From an uncultured Aquimarina sp. (GTDB taxonomy: Bacteria; Bacteroidota; Bacteroidia; Flavobacteriales; Flavobacteriaceae): 64,000 nt of DNA. Location: the NCBI RefSeq assembly GCF_947496855.1, contig NZ_CANMED010000005.1, positions 434,001-498,000 on the forward strand. The letters run 5' to 3'. The notes under the pieces are model-generated. The model made no database searches and was not told where the DNA came from. It saw only the letters and a list, made by a program, of their open reading frames with translations. A program made the position numbers and the translations under genes. Shown piece after piece: positions 54,349 through 63,571 of this stretch (the first letter of the stretch is position 1; each line of letters opens with the position of its first letter).

Positions 54349-56553
54349 GTGAAAGATGTTCTTCTTATAACACCGCCATTTACGCAATTAAACACACCAT
54401 ATCCCGCAACGGCATATCTAAAAGGATTTCTGAACACTAAAAATTACAGTTCTTTCCAAATGGATTTAGGTATTGAGGTTATTCTCAAACTTTTTTCTAA
54501 AAAAGGACTTGCTGCCCTTTTTGAATTTGCTTTTCAACAAAAAAATATCACAACCACCAATTCTCAAAGAATTTATGCTTTACAAGAAGAATATCTTAAA
54601 ACGATAGATCCCGTTATCGATTTTCTGCAAGGAAAAAGTCAAACCTTTGCCAGACAGATTTGTAGCGAGCAATTTCTACCCAAAGCCTCTCGTTTTGAAC
54701 AATTGGATGATATGGAGTGGGCTTTTGGCTCGATGGGATTACAGGACAAAGCAAAACATCTGGCCACACTATACTTAGAGGATATCTCTGATTTTATTAT
54801 GGAGTGCGTGGATGAAAACTTTGGTTTTAGTCGATACGCAGAACGTTTGGGCAAGAGTGCAAATTCCTTTGATGAGTTGTATGAATCTCTACATACCAAA
54901 ACTACCTATATAGATAACGTTACCCTAACGATTCTGGATGAGAGGTTGCAAACAGAACAACCAAAATTAGTCTGCATTTCGGTCCCATTTCCTGGTAATT
55001 TATATAGCGCTTTTAGATGTGCTCAATGGATTAAAAAGAAACATCCTACTATTAAAGTTTCTATGGGAGGAGGATTTCCTAATACAGAGTTGCGATCGGT
55101 TACCGATGTTCGTGTGTTTAATTTCTTTGACTACATAACATTGGATGATGGAGAATTACCTGTAGAGTTATTACTTTCTAATACGATACATCCGAATACT
55201 TCGAACCCGAATTATAAGTTCTTTAAAAGAACATTTTTAAAAGAAAACAACGCCGTAAATTATAATAATTCTTCACCAAAAAAAGATTACAAACAAAGTG
55301 AAGTAGGCACTCCTGATTATAGCGATTTATTACTAGATCAATATATTTCTGTCATTGAGATTGCCAATCCTATGCATAGTTTGTGGAGTGATGGTAGATG
55401 GAATAAATTGACAATGGCTCATGGTTGTTATTGGGGTAAATGCACATTCTGCGATATTTCTCTGGATTATATTAAAATTTATGAACCTGTAGCGGCTAAA
55501 CTTTTGGTTGATAGAGTGGAGCAAATGATCCAACAAACAACAGAAAACGGATTTCATTTTGTAGACGAAGCCGCTCCTCCTGCATTGATGAGAGCTTTTG
55601 CCATCGAAATTATAAAAAGAAAAATATCTATCAGTTGGTGGACAAATATTAGGTTTGAGAAAAGTTTTACAAAAGATCTCTGTATCCTCTTGAAAGCTTC
55701 TGGATGTATTGCCGTTTCGGGCGGATTAGAAGTTGCTTCAGATCGATTATTGACTTTGATCGATAAAGGTGTCACTGTTGCGCAGGTTGCACAAGTAACC
55801 AGAAACTTTACAGAAGCTGGAATTATGGTGCATTCTTATTTGATGTATGGATATCCTACCCAAACAGAACAGGAAACTATAGATAGTCTAGAGATGGTAA
55901 GACAGCTTTTTGAACTCGGTGTTATACAATCTGGTTTTTGGCATCAATTTGCCCTTACTACGCATAGTCCTATAGGTCTCAACCCATCTGATTATGGAAT
56001 TATCCCAGACTATAGAGACATTTCTTTTGCCAATAATGATATTGATTTTAAGGATACTACCGGAATTAATCACGATCAGTTTAGTTTTGGATTAAAGAAA
56101 TCTCTTTTTAATTTTATGCACGGAATTGGGTTTGAGCTTCCTTTGCACAACTGGTTTGATTTTAAGATACCTAAAACAACTATCAAAAAAGACTTTATAA
56201 TCGATCTGCTAAATACTGAAGAGGTTATGTTACCTAAACCTACTTCTAAAATTGTTTGGTTAGGAGGAAAACCGATAATATCTCATACTACAAAATCAAA
56301 AAAAGGAATGACTAGTATTATCTCGAACCTTACCTTTCATACCCAAGAAGAAAGCATTACCATAAAAACTGTGAAAGAAGATGGAGAATGGTTACAGAAG
56401 ATTCTTGAAAAATTATCAATTAATGAAAACAGCTCAGTTCTAACATTTGCTCAATTAAAATCGGATTACGAAAATCATTTAGATACTTTTGAACTATTCT
56501 GGTATTCAAAACCAATGGATACCTTAAAAAATCATGGATTATTAATTTTATAA
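54349..56553 (+). CDS. B12-binding radical SAM protein with a CX4CX2C cluster motif
   Basis: 734 residues from a GTG start. The N-terminal about 300 residues contain a cobalamin-binding-like Rossmann region (MKDVLLITPPFTQLNTPYPA; later SVPFPGNLYSAFRCAQWIK and MGGGFPN). The radical SAM barrel follows: Cys360, Cys365 and Cys368 in HGCYWGKCTFC are the expected 4Fe-4S ligands, but spaced CX4CX2C rather than CX3CX2C. Later motifs include SGGLEVASDRLL and HSYLMYGYPTQTEQ. The C-terminal region is about 150 residues. It belongs to the methylating/rearranging B12 radical SAM group; substrate unknown. Its stop abuts the dprA stop. Confidence 0.88.
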   Translation: MKDVLLITPPFTQLNTPYPATAYLKGFLNTKNYSSFQMDLGIEVILKLFSKKGLAALFEFAFQQKNITTTNSQRIYALQEEYLKTIDPVIDFLQGKSQTFARQICSEQFLPKASRFEQLDDMEWAFGSMGLQDKAKHLATLYLEDISDFIMECVDENFGFSRYAERLGKSANSFDELYESLHTKTTYIDNVTLTILDERLQTEQPKLVCISVPFPGNLYSAFRCAQWIKKKHPTIKVSMGGGFPNTELRSVTDVRVFNFFDYITLDDGELPVELLLSNTIHPNTSNPNYKFFKRTFLKENNAVNYNNSSPKKDYKQSEVGTPDYSDLLLDQYISVIEIANPMHSLWSDGRWNKLTMAHGCYWGKCTFCDISLDYIKIYEPVAAKLLVDRVEQMIQQTTENGFHFVDEAAPPALMRAFAIEIIKRKISISWWTNIRFEKSFTKDLCILLKASGCIAVSGGLEVASDRLLTLIDKGVTVAQVAQVTRNFTEAGIMVHSYLMYGYPTQTEQETIDSLEMVRQLFELGVIQSGFWHQFALTTHSPIGLNPSDYGIIPDYRDISFANNDIDFKDTTGINHDQFSFGLKKSLFNFMHGIGFELPLHNWFDFKIPKTTIKKDFIIDLLNTEEVMLPKPTSKIVWLGGKPIISHTTKSKKGMTSIISNLTFHTQEESITIKTVKEDGEWLQKILEKLSINENSSVLTFAQLKSDYENHLDTFELFWYSKPMDTLKNHGLLIL

Positions 56554-57657
56554 TCAAATCGCTTCAAACAATTTGCCGGGCAAAGGTCTGATAACACCTT
56601 TTAGTTCCATATTCAAAAGAATTGATGCTACTTTAAAAGTGGGTATTTCGCATTGCAATGCAATAACATCTAGCAATTCTTTTCCGTTTTTATTGAGAAA
56701 ATTATAGATTTTCTTTTCATCACCTTCTAACTCTACAAAAAGCTGTTTTTGAACAATGGGTTGTTCTTTTTGTTCCAATTCCCAGTTAAGTATGTAAATA
56801 AGATCTGCTGCACTGGTTAGCATATGCGCTCTTTGTGTTTTAATAAGTGTATTACAACCTGAACTAAGTGCATCCCCCGATCTACCCGGTACAGCAAAAA
56901 CTTCTCGATTATAAGAATTGGCTATTTCGGCAGTGACTAGAGAGCCACCTTTATCAGCACTTTCGATGACAATGGTAGCTTCACTTAGTCCTGCAATAAT
57001 GCGATTGCGACCCAAAAAATTATTCCTATCAAAAGTATCTGTACTCCAGAAATCAGTAAAAAACCCTCCGTTTTCTTCAATCTGTGGCATATACTTTTTA
57101 TGTGTCTTGGGATACACCTGATTTAATCCATGAGCAAGACAACCAACAGTTTGCAAGTTATTCTTTACTGCTGCTCTTTGGGCTGTGATATCAATACCAT
57201 ACGCAAAACCAGATATAATAACCGGATTTAAAGGAACGAGCGTTTCAATTAGTTCCTCACAGAATTTTACACCATAACTAGTTACTTTTCTCGTACCTAC
57301 AATACTTAACATTCTTTTCTTCTTCAAATCGATGTTTCCTCTACTAAATAGCACAACAGGACCATCAATACAATACTTCAATTTTTCTGGATAGTTTATA
57401 TCATCATAGGCCGTATAACTGATATTGTTATCCACTACAAACTGTAACTCATTTTCTGCTGCACGGCGATGCTTTTTATTCTGAATTTCCTTAATCTTTA
57501 CAGTTCCAATTCCATCAATCTTTAACAAATTAGATGGTTTTTCTTTTAAAACCGCTTCAGCAGAACCTACTTCTCTAATTAGTTTTTTGATAGAACTATC
57601 GCCTAGATTCGGTGCTTTTTTTAAGGTAAGTAATGCAATTAATTTTTCTGTGTTCAT
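56554..57657 (-). CDS. dprA: DNA-processing protein DprA
   Basis: 367 residues. DprA loads RecA on incoming single-stranded DNA during natural transformation. Seen: an N-terminal helix-hairpin-helix region (KIDGIGTVKIKEIQ), the Rossmann-like DprA core with SIVGTRKVTSYG, ISGFAYGIDITAQRAA, TVGCLAHGLNQVYP, FLGRNRIIAGLSEATIVIES and GGSLVTAEIAN, and a C-terminal winged-helix domain near 300-365. It is convergent with the radical SAM gene, stops adjacent. Confidence 0.96.
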   Translation of the reverse strand: MNTEKLIALLTLKKAPNLGDSSIKKLIREVGSAEAVLKEKPSNLLKIDGIGTVKIKEIQNKKHRRAAENELQFVVDNNISYTAYDDINYPEKLKYCIDGPVVLFSRGNIDLKKKRMLSIVGTRKVTSYGVKFCEELIETLVPLNPVIISGFAYGIDITAQRAAVKNNLQTVGCLAHGLNQVYPKTHKKYMPQIEENGGFFTDFWSTDTFDRNNFLGRNRIIAGLSEATIVIESADKGGSLVTAEIANSYNREVFAVPGRSGDALSSGCNTLIKTQRAHMLTSAADLIYILNWELEQKEQPIVQKQLFVELEGDEKKIYNFLNKNGKELLDVIALQCEIPTFKVASILLNMELKGVIRPLPGKLFEAI

Positions 57658-57748
57658 CTAATCTGTTATAAGTCAGCACAAGAAACGAAAAAAATCAAAA
57701 CTGTTAATAAAATCAAGGGGTATAGTTATTATTAGAACCAAATTTTTT

Positions 57749-57756
57749 TACCTTTG
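57749..57756 (+). promoter_or_regulatory. -7 box for the HU/SPOR gene
   Basis: TACCTTTG, exact TAnnTTTG, 111 bases upstream of the ATG at 57868, which implies an untranslated leader of about 105 bases. Confidence 0.4.
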
Positions 57757-57867
57757 AGTAACCAATAACCAACCTAATTTTTCGGTTTACAACTAATAGG
57801 GCTTATTAAATATTCTAAAATTAGTTTACACTGATAATATTAGATAGCATTTTTAAGAAAGGGGACG

Positions 57868-58902
57868 ATGAATAATACGGCAAAATACATCAGTGAATTA
57901 TTATATAGATATGAGTGTGTAATCTTACCAGGTTTTGGTGCTTTTCTAACAAAGCGTCAACCTGCAATGATTCAAGAATCAACGCACGCATTTTTTCCTC
58001 CTCAGAAATTAATCTCCTTTAATAGCCAACTACAAAATAATGACGGATTATTGGCAAATTATATGGCTTCTGCAGAAAATATATCTTACACAGATGCAGT
58101 TGCTAAGATTCAACGTTATGTACTATCACTAAATAATAAAATGGCACTTGGTCAACGAGTGGAATTAGATGGTATAGGTTCTTTTTTTACGTCTGTTGAA
58201 GATACACTACAGTTTGAACCTTCTCAGGATACAAATTACCTTACCGAAGCTTTTGGTCTCAATTCTTTTATATCCCCATCAATTGTTAGAGAAGAAGAAA
58301 AAGCTACACCGAAAGTAGTAATGGCACAAGTAACTCGTGAAGCTTACAAAGAAAAAGTCCAGGCTATTGAAGAAACCACTCCTATTGCTTTTACACCAGA
58401 AAGAAGACATAATGAGCGTCCGTATCTTAAGTATGCAGCAGCAGCAGCTATTCTTGTTGGGGTTGTTGGATTTATTGGATTGGATCAATTTAACAAACAA
58501 GTTGATTTAGAAAATGATCGTATCTCTGTAAATGCAGAAAAGGAGATTGAAAATAGAATTCAGGAAGCTACTTTTGAGATTGCTAGTCCATTACCTGCTA
58601 TCAATCTTACTATTATCAAAGCTAAAGAAACTAGTTCTGAGAAATCTACTACTACAACTGTCAGTACCTCCGGAAAATACCACATAGTTGCAGGTGCATA
58701 TAGAATTAAAGCTAATGCCAACAAAAAGGTAGTTAAACTTAAGAACAAAGGGTTTGATGCTCGCTTGATTGGAGTAAACAAATACGGCCTACATCAGGTA
58801 GTTTATAATAGTTATGAAAATAGACTAGAAGCTCTAAAATCTTTACAAAACATCAAAAAACAACAAGATCGACGAGCTTGGCTATTAGTTGAAGAACTAT
58901 AA
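57868..58902 (+). CDS. HU-CCDC81 and SPOR domain protein
   Basis: 344 residues. Residues 1-125 form an HU-like CCDC81 domain (ISELLYRYECVILPGFGAFL, VELDGIGSFF). A single membrane helix lies at about 192-208 (KYAAAAAILVGVVGFIGL). The C-terminal 75 residues are a SPOR domain (YHIVAGAYRIKANANKKV ... KKQQDRRAWLLVEEL) that binds denuded peptidoglycan at the division site. The HU-like part is therefore cytoplasmic and could touch DNA or another protein. This fusion is typical of Bacteroidota. Confidence 0.93.
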   Translation: MNNTAKYISELLYRYECVILPGFGAFLTKRQPAMIQESTHAFFPPQKLISFNSQLQNNDGLLANYMASAENISYTDAVAKIQRYVLSLNNKMALGQRVELDGIGSFFTSVEDTLQFEPSQDTNYLTEAFGLNSFISPSIVREEEKATPKVVMAQVTREAYKEKVQAIEETTPIAFTPERRHNERPYLKYAAAAAILVGVVGFIGLDQFNKQVDLENDRISVNAEKEIENRIQEATFEIASPLPAINLTIIKAKETSSEKSTTTTVSTSGKYHIVAGAYRIKANANKKVVKLKNKGFDARLIGVNKYGLHQVVYNSYENRLEALKSLQNIKKQQDRRAWLLVEEL

Positions 58903-59088
58903 TTATTATTTCTTTTAAAAAAATTCTTACTTAATCCTTCTTTAGTATCACGTTTCAGTACTAATTTTTAGTTCTTACATAGATTCTTTTTTGTTTTTTA
59001 CAAAAACGTTGAAAATACATTAATTCATCAAAAATGACTGGATATCAGTTTTCTGTCCTTGCATAGTCATTAGTTTATCGTACCTGAT

Positions 59089-59096
59089 TATCTTTG
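59089..59096 (+). promoter_or_regulatory. -7 box for the acyl-CoA thioesterase gene
   Basis: TATCTTTG, exact TAnnTTTG, ending 18 bases before the ATG at 59115. It overlaps the TTG at 59094, which therefore cannot be the start. Confidence 0.5.
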
Positions 59097-59114
59097 CCAA
59101 AAATTACCAAATCC

Positions 59115-59624
59115 ATGGAATCCAGATATCCTTCAGAATCGAGAACTATATTAACTGACCTTGTTTTACCAGGAGAAACAAATCCACTTAATAATCTTTT
59201 TGGTGGAGAACTATTGGCACGTATGGATCGTGCAGCAGGAATTGCGGCAGGTAGACATTCTAGAAGAATTGTAGTAACCGCTTCAGTAAATCACGTGGCG
59301 TTTAGCAAAGCAATTCCTTTAGGAAGTGTTGTAACTGTAGAAGCAAAGGTTTCTCGTGCATTTAAATCATCTATGGAGGTTGTTATTGATGTTTGGATAG
59401 AAGACCGACAAACTGGTGATAAAACCAAAGCAAACGAAGCCATATATACCTTTGTAGCGGTTAATGAGAGTGGATCACCTGTTTCTGTTCCGCCCATCAA
59501 ACCAGAAACTGAATTAGAACAGCAACGATACGATGCTGCGCTGCGTCGCAAACAACTTAGCTTGGTTTTAGCCGGTAAGATGAAACCTAATGATGCTACG
59601 GAATTAAAAGCATTATTTGTCTAG
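59115..59624 (+). CDS. Acyl-CoA thioesterase (hotdog fold)
   Basis: 169 residues from ATG 59115, preferred over the TTG at 59094 because that lies in the promoter box. Motifs: LPGETNPLNNLFGGELLARMDRAAGIAA, with the catalytic hotdog NxxFGG/Asp helix, and VTASVNHVAFSKAIPLGSVV. This is the YciA/BFIT-like cytoplasmic acyl-CoA hydrolase group, which keeps free CoA available. A lone gene ended by a terminator at 59709-59745. Confidence 0.93.
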   Translation: MESRYPSESRTILTDLVLPGETNPLNNLFGGELLARMDRAAGIAAGRHSRRIVVTASVNHVAFSKAIPLGSVVTVEAKVSRAFKSSMEVVIDVWIEDRQTGDKTKANEAIYTFVAVNESGSPVSVPPIKPETELEQQRYDAALRRKQLSLVLAGKMKPNDATELKALFV

Positions 59625-59708
59625 TTGAGAAATAAATTCTAATTAATACTTCATAAAAGAAAAAGCTCATAGTAATCCATGTTTTCCTGATTTTAATTGC
59701 ATAAAAAC

Positions 59709-59745
59709 AAAAGAGATTGTCCAAATTAATTAGACAACCTCTTTT
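59709..59745. terminator. Terminator after the thioesterase gene
   Basis: AAAAGAG..TTGTC at 59709-59721 pairs with GACAA..CTCTTTT at 59733-59745 with one mismatch. A short T-tract lies on both sides, so it may serve both strands. Confidence 0.75.
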
Positions 59746-59837
59746 CTTAAAATTGCATTTCAACATATCCTAATTTTCAGGTTTTAGTATGAAAATTTAA
59801 TATGTTAAGTTTACATTTCAGAACAGTACGATTTCTA

Positions 59838-60077
59838 TTATAAAAACCAAAAACCACCACCATTTCCAGTACACTCTGCGCCATATCCATTGATAGCACA
59901 TCTTGTACCTCTTGAACGAGTTATACAAGCAGAAGAATACTCTGGTCCTCCGACTCCATCAGTTCCAAAACCACTGCAACCTGCAATAAGAACTAATCCG
60001 CTACCCTTAATATCCTTTTGTTGTGTTTTGCTCAGAGTTTTAAATTCTCTTAGTTTTAAGACCGTTGCAAAAAGTTC
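59838..60077 (-). pseudogene. GG-leader Cys-containing peptide gene whose start codon is lost at an IS end
   Basis: Read on the minus strand, the frame is open from 60077 to the stop at 59838-59840 but has no ATG, GTG or TTG upstream of the leader. It encodes VLKLREFKTLSKTQQKDIKG then SG, and a 52-residue core with four cysteines, many glycines and the end GGGFWFL. The leader aligns with that of the peptide at 48819-49028 (L-x5-K-x-LSK-xx-QK-x-I-x-G). The inverted repeat of the IS (60053-60070) encodes the VLK part, so the natural start was probably removed by the insertion. Expression from a fortuitous start is not excluded. Confidence 0.6.
60053..60070. repeat. Left terminal inverted repeat of the IS
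   Basis: GTTTTAAGACCGTTGCAA, exact reverse complement of 60564-60581. Matching stops on both sides after 18 bases. Confidence 0.85.
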
Positions 60078-60124
60078 TTAAAAAAGATTAGTCTATTTGG
60101 ATTACTGTTTTTTAGCTATCAAAA

Positions 60125-60525
60125 TCAATATATGTTGAATATTGATTTTTTTAAAAGTGAATCATAGGCATTAGCTTTGGTTAAGGCTGTCCTAAACCTA
60201 CTTATAGTACTATGATCAGGAGCTATTTGATCAATATTCAACCCACAAAATAACTAAAGGAAATACTATCATTGACACGATCCTCTACCTCATAATCATT
60301 CAGACCATATCAAGTCTGAAGTAAACACATCTTAAGTAATAACAAATCACTATAACTAGGTTTGCCTGTAGCACTTTTACCTTTAGTATAATGCTGTGAA
60401 ATAACAGCAGAGATAGGAGTCCAATCTAAAAGAGTATTAATCTGAGTGAAAAAGGTACGTTTGATTTTTCTTGAGCGTAAATCGCAGATGCTATCCGCCG
60501 AAGTTTGGTGTGTGATTAATTCCAT
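60125..60525 (-). pseudogene. Truncated and mutated IS5-type transposase
   Basis: From the ATG at 60523-60525 the frame reads MELITHQTSADSI, then FFTQINTLLDWTPIS, GKSATGKPSYSDLLLLKMCLLQT, an in-frame TGA at 60310-60312 where relatives have Trp, YGLNDYEVEDRVNDSISFSYFVG, then a frameshift near 60240, and LNIDQIAPDHSTISRFRTAL up to a stop at 60125. This is the N-terminal third of an IS5-family transposase; the DDE catalytic domain is absent. Not functional. Confidence 0.8.
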
Positions 60526-60563
60526 ACACAAAAGATAAAAAAAATAAGAAATTAGAAAACCCC

Positions 60564-60581
60564 TTGCAACGGTCTTAAAAC
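60564..60581. repeat. Right terminal inverted repeat of the IS
   Basis: TTGCAACGGTCTTAAAAC, the exact complement of the left repeat; it lies upstream of the transposase remnant on the minus strand. Confidence 0.85.
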
Positions 60582-60781
60582 AAAAATTCAATTCGAGATA
60601 AAAAATAAAACCGATGAACATGATCAGATAAGAGGAACACAGGTACCTATATTCATTCCCTATCTAGACGATTAGGATATTTATTCTTCATCAAATAAAT
60701 GCTTGTAACCAGAAAAAATAGCTTCTCAACTAAGTTTGTCCTGAACGAATAGATGGAATAAAAATAATTAATACACTTACT

Positions 60782-61555
60782 TTACAAAAACCCTGCTCCC
60801 AAAGCAATTGAAATTAAAATCAACATGATTGCTACTACTATTTGAAGAAATTTCAAAGTAACTTTCTTTAGTAATTTATTACCAATAAATGCTCCTGCGA
60901 TAGCAGATAATGTAGCGCAAATAACTAATGGCAGATTATCTCCAATACCTGATGTAGTAACATTTGTTGCATATACACTAAGTCTTGTAAAGTCTACAAA
61001 GGTAGAAACTACCACGGCTGTTCCGATAAAAGCTTCTTTAGATAATCCTGCTTTGATAAGAAAAGCAGTTCGCAACGCCCCCTGATTTCCTGAAAGCCCA
61101 CCAAAAAAACCGCTTAAAGCACCTCCTATTGGGAGTTTTTCTTTGCCAAATTTCAATTTTATGAAATATGGAATCAAATCCATACAGGCAAAAATTATCA
61201 GTAAAATCGAAATAATAAATTTCACCGGAAATACTTCAAATCTTTTTTCAAACAAACTATAGGTGAAGAGCGGCTTTATATCAGGAATGTTTATCAATAC
61301 CCAAGCTCCGGCAAAAGCAGCAATAACAGCTGGGATACCGAATCTCCATAAAACTGTTTTGTCTGCATTCTTTCCAACTAAAAACAGTTTAAAAACATTA
61401 TTAAAAAAGTGAACTACACCAGTTAATGCAATGGCAATTTCTACAGGAAAGAAAATCATCAAAACGGGTGTTAAAATGGTTCCCAAACCAAATCCCGAAA
61501 AAAAAGTAAGTATGGAAACTAAGAACGCTACTAGCGAAATAATAACTATTTCCAT
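60782..61555 (-). CDS. TauE/SafE-family sulfite/anion exporter
   Basis: 257 residues with about seven to eight membrane helices in two repeats. The first repeat has FFSGFGLGTILTPVLMIFFPVEIAIALTG and the second GGALSGFFGGLSGNQGALRTAFLI, the glycine-rich family signature. TauE/SafE proteins export small organic or sulfur anions. It starts seven bases after the EnvC-like stop and is the last gene of the minus-strand operon at the window end. Confidence 0.9.
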   Translation of the reverse strand: MEIVIISLVAFLVSILTFFSGFGLGTILTPVLMIFFPVEIAIALTGVVHFFNNVFKLFLVGKNADKTVLWRFGIPAVIAAFAGAWVLINIPDIKPLFTYSLFEKRFEVFPVKFIISILLIIFACMDLIPYFIKLKFGKEKLPIGGALSGFFGGLSGNQGALRTAFLIKAGLSKEAFIGTAVVVSTFVDFTRLSVYATNVTTSGIGDNLPLVICATLSAIAGAFIGNKLLKKVTLKFLQIVVAIMLILISIALGAGFL

Positions 61556-61562
61556 TGTTTTA

Positions 61563-62795
61563 TCACATTTTAAAAATCCAAGATTGTGGATTTAACTTCT
61601 TTGTATCCTTAAAAATCAAAAATTTCATAATAGCTCGGCCAGTAGCAGGATTTACCCTTACCTCTCCAATACTTTGTTTGGTCAATACTTTCTGACCCTC
61701 TTTTACCGAAATATTTTCTAAATTATAATACACTGTAATATAATTACCATGTCTTACGTGAACCAGTCTTCCTGCGCCTTTCAATTTCTGAATAGCCATT
61801 ACTTCTCCTTCAAAGATTGCTCTTGCTTTTTCTCCTGGTCTGGTTTCTAGCTCTACTCCACTACTATTAATCTGAATATTAGGTAATGTAGGATGCGGTT
61901 GACGTCCGTATTTTCTTGTTAATTTACCCGTTCCAACAGGCCAAGGAAACTTTCCTTTGTTTGATGTGAAATTATCTGCGAGCTTTTTATCCTCCGGGGT
62001 TAATGCAAAAGTCGTTGCGGATCCTTTTTTAGATGCTTTTTTTCCTGCTTTTTTATTAGCTTTTGCAATGGCTTCACGAATTAATTTATCAATAGCTTTA
62101 TCGAGAGCACTTGCTTGTTCCTGTTTTTTTCTTATCTCCTTTTTATAGGTGCCTTCTTTTTTACGAATAGACGCCATTAAGTTTTGTTGCTGCTTTTTCT
62201 CTTCCTTTAATTGCTCCTGAGCATCTCGGTTCTCTTCTACAAGCAATTGTTTGTTTTTTTTCCTTTCTAGCAAATCTTTATTTAGCTTCTGAAGCTCTTC
62301 TGCACGTGTCTGTATTTGATCAGCCTGTTCCTTGCGGTGCTCATTATATTGCTTCATATACTGAAGTCGCTTATAAGCCTGAGTAAAATCTGATGATGAC
62401 AACAGAAACATAATCTTGCTTTGCTGCGATTTACTCTTATAAGATTTTACAATCATTCTAGCATAATCTTCTTTTAAGACTTTTAACTCTTCACGATACG
62501 ACCCCATCTTTTTGAGATTGTTATTAATCTCTCTTGTCAATAGATTTGCTTGCTGATTGGTAATCTTTATAAGGTTTTGTCTGGTGCTTATTTGAGAATT
62601 TAACGTTTCTACTTCATCAAGTACAGATCGCTGTTTAAGTTTGGTGTCTTCAAGTAATGATCTCATCTGCTCAATCTGTTCCTTAAGTCGACGTCGCTGC
62701 TCTTCCAGCTGTTGTTGCTTTGTACTTTGAGAAAATGATGGAATACTAACAACTAATAGCAATCCAAATATGTATATAATTTTTTTCAGCCTCAT
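61563..62795 (-). CDS. EnvC-like murein hydrolase activator (degenerate M23 domain)
   Basis: 410 residues. Signal peptide ending near SFSQS, then a long coiled coil (about 25-255, heptads rich in Glu, Gln, Lys), then a LytM/M23 domain (about 290-405). The zinc ligands are missing: the usual HxGxD is INSSGVEL and the final HxH is MKFLI. So it should activate an amidase rather than cut peptidoglycan, as EnvC does in E. coli. It overlaps DUF4292 by four bases. Confidence 0.92.
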   Translation of the reverse strand: MRLKKIIYIFGLLLVVSIPSFSQSTKQQQLEEQRRRLKEQIEQMRSLLEDTKLKQRSVLDEVETLNSQISTRQNLIKITNQQANLLTREINNNLKKMGSYREELKVLKEDYARMIVKSYKSKSQQSKIMFLLSSSDFTQAYKRLQYMKQYNEHRKEQADQIQTRAEELQKLNKDLLERKKNKQLLVEENRDAQEQLKEEKKQQQNLMASIRKKEGTYKKEIRKKQEQASALDKAIDKLIREAIAKANKKAGKKASKKGSATTFALTPEDKKLADNFTSNKGKFPWPVGTGKLTRKYGRQPHPTLPNIQINSSGVELETRPGEKARAIFEGEVMAIQKLKGAGRLVHVRHGNYITVYYNLENISVKEGQKVLTKQSIGEVRVNPATGRAIMKFLIFKDTKKLNPQSWIFKM

Positions 62796-63565
62796 TCTAT
62801 AGTTACTTGCTCATATCCTGATGGTATTTTAAACGGAAAACTTACCCTGGCATTGTAATCTACACTACGATAATCTAATATTATAGTAGTTCTAGTTATT
62901 CCCTCTGAGGCTATAATACTTATTTCTTTCGGAAAATCTTGATTTCCAACTTTCTGATAACTACTATAATTAATAAGCAAGTTTCTGTTTTCTATAGGTT
63001 GTTTTAGCTGTTGAGAGAATATTTTAAAACTATCTGGATTTAATATAAATAGTCGTTCGAATAGTTCAAGTTCCTTTTTAGGACTAAGTCTATATTTTTG
63101 GTTTTCTATAGATGATACATGTTTTTCATCCTTAAGGTTAAATAATGCCTGACCCAATAATAACTGCTGTAATTTTTCAAAATCCAAATCGGTTCCTAGC
63201 CATTCGCTAAGTACTTTAAAATCACCTTCAAAATAGGTGTTATTAATCTTCTCGTAATAGCTTACCTTTTCTGGTGTAATCAGCACTTTAGCTAGGGTGA
63301 TCCCCAGTAATTTTGCACTTAGCCATATTTTCTTATCTTTTTCTAAACGTAAGGTCACATTTGGATTAAATGATTGTTTACCATCATCATATCTTACTTT
63401 TACCTTAGCATTGAGCGTGGTAAAGTTAAAAGCTTTATTATAGTGATTAGCTACAATCTTTTCTGTCCTTAGCTTTTTAATTGTAGCTCCTGAAATTGCT
63501 TTAGTACCTTTACAAGATTGCAGTATAATTAGCGAAAAACATAACAAATAAAATATTCTATTCAT
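62792..63565 (-). CDS. DUF4292 lipoprotein
   Basis: 257 residues. Lipoprotein signal ending at LQSC (cysteine 17). The mature domain (FNFTTLNAKVKVRYDD, WLSAKLLGITLAKVLITPEKVSYYEKIN) is the DUF4292 family, whose half-barrel beta fold resembles LolB/LolA-type lipid carriers. Located between a TPR gene (six-base gap) and the EnvC-like gene (four-base overlap), a gene order conserved in Bacteroidota. A role in outer-membrane lipoprotein handling is inference. Confidence 0.92.
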   Translation of the reverse strand: MNRIFYLLCFSLIILQSCKGTKAISGATIKKLRTEKIVANHYNKAFNFTTLNAKVKVRYDDGKQSFNPNVTLRLEKDKKIWLSAKLLGITLAKVLITPEKVSYYEKINNTYFEGDFKVLSEWLGTDLDFEKLQQLLLGQALFNLKDEKHVSSIENQKYRLSPKKELELFERLFILNPDSFKIFSQQLKQPIENRNLLINYSSYQKVGNQDFPKEISIIASEGITRTTIILDYRSVDYNARVSFPFKIPSGYEQVTIE

Positions 63566-63571
63566 TACCTT

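Larger units (their letters stand above)
60053..60581 (-). mobile_element. 529-bp internally deleted insertion sequence, IS5-like
   Basis: Bounded by perfect 18-bp terminal inverted repeats (60053-60070 and 60564-60581, GTTTTAAG...TTGCAA). Inside lies a transposase remnant on the minus strand. Intact relatives of this transposase type are about 1 kb or longer, so at least half is missing. Flanks show no clear target duplication. The left end interrupts the leader-peptide gene. Confidence 0.8.

Noticed and set aside
59890..60081. Plus-strand 63-residue open frame
   Set aside because: It is antisense to the leader-peptide frame, and its product shows no sensible motif; the minus strand explains the sequence.
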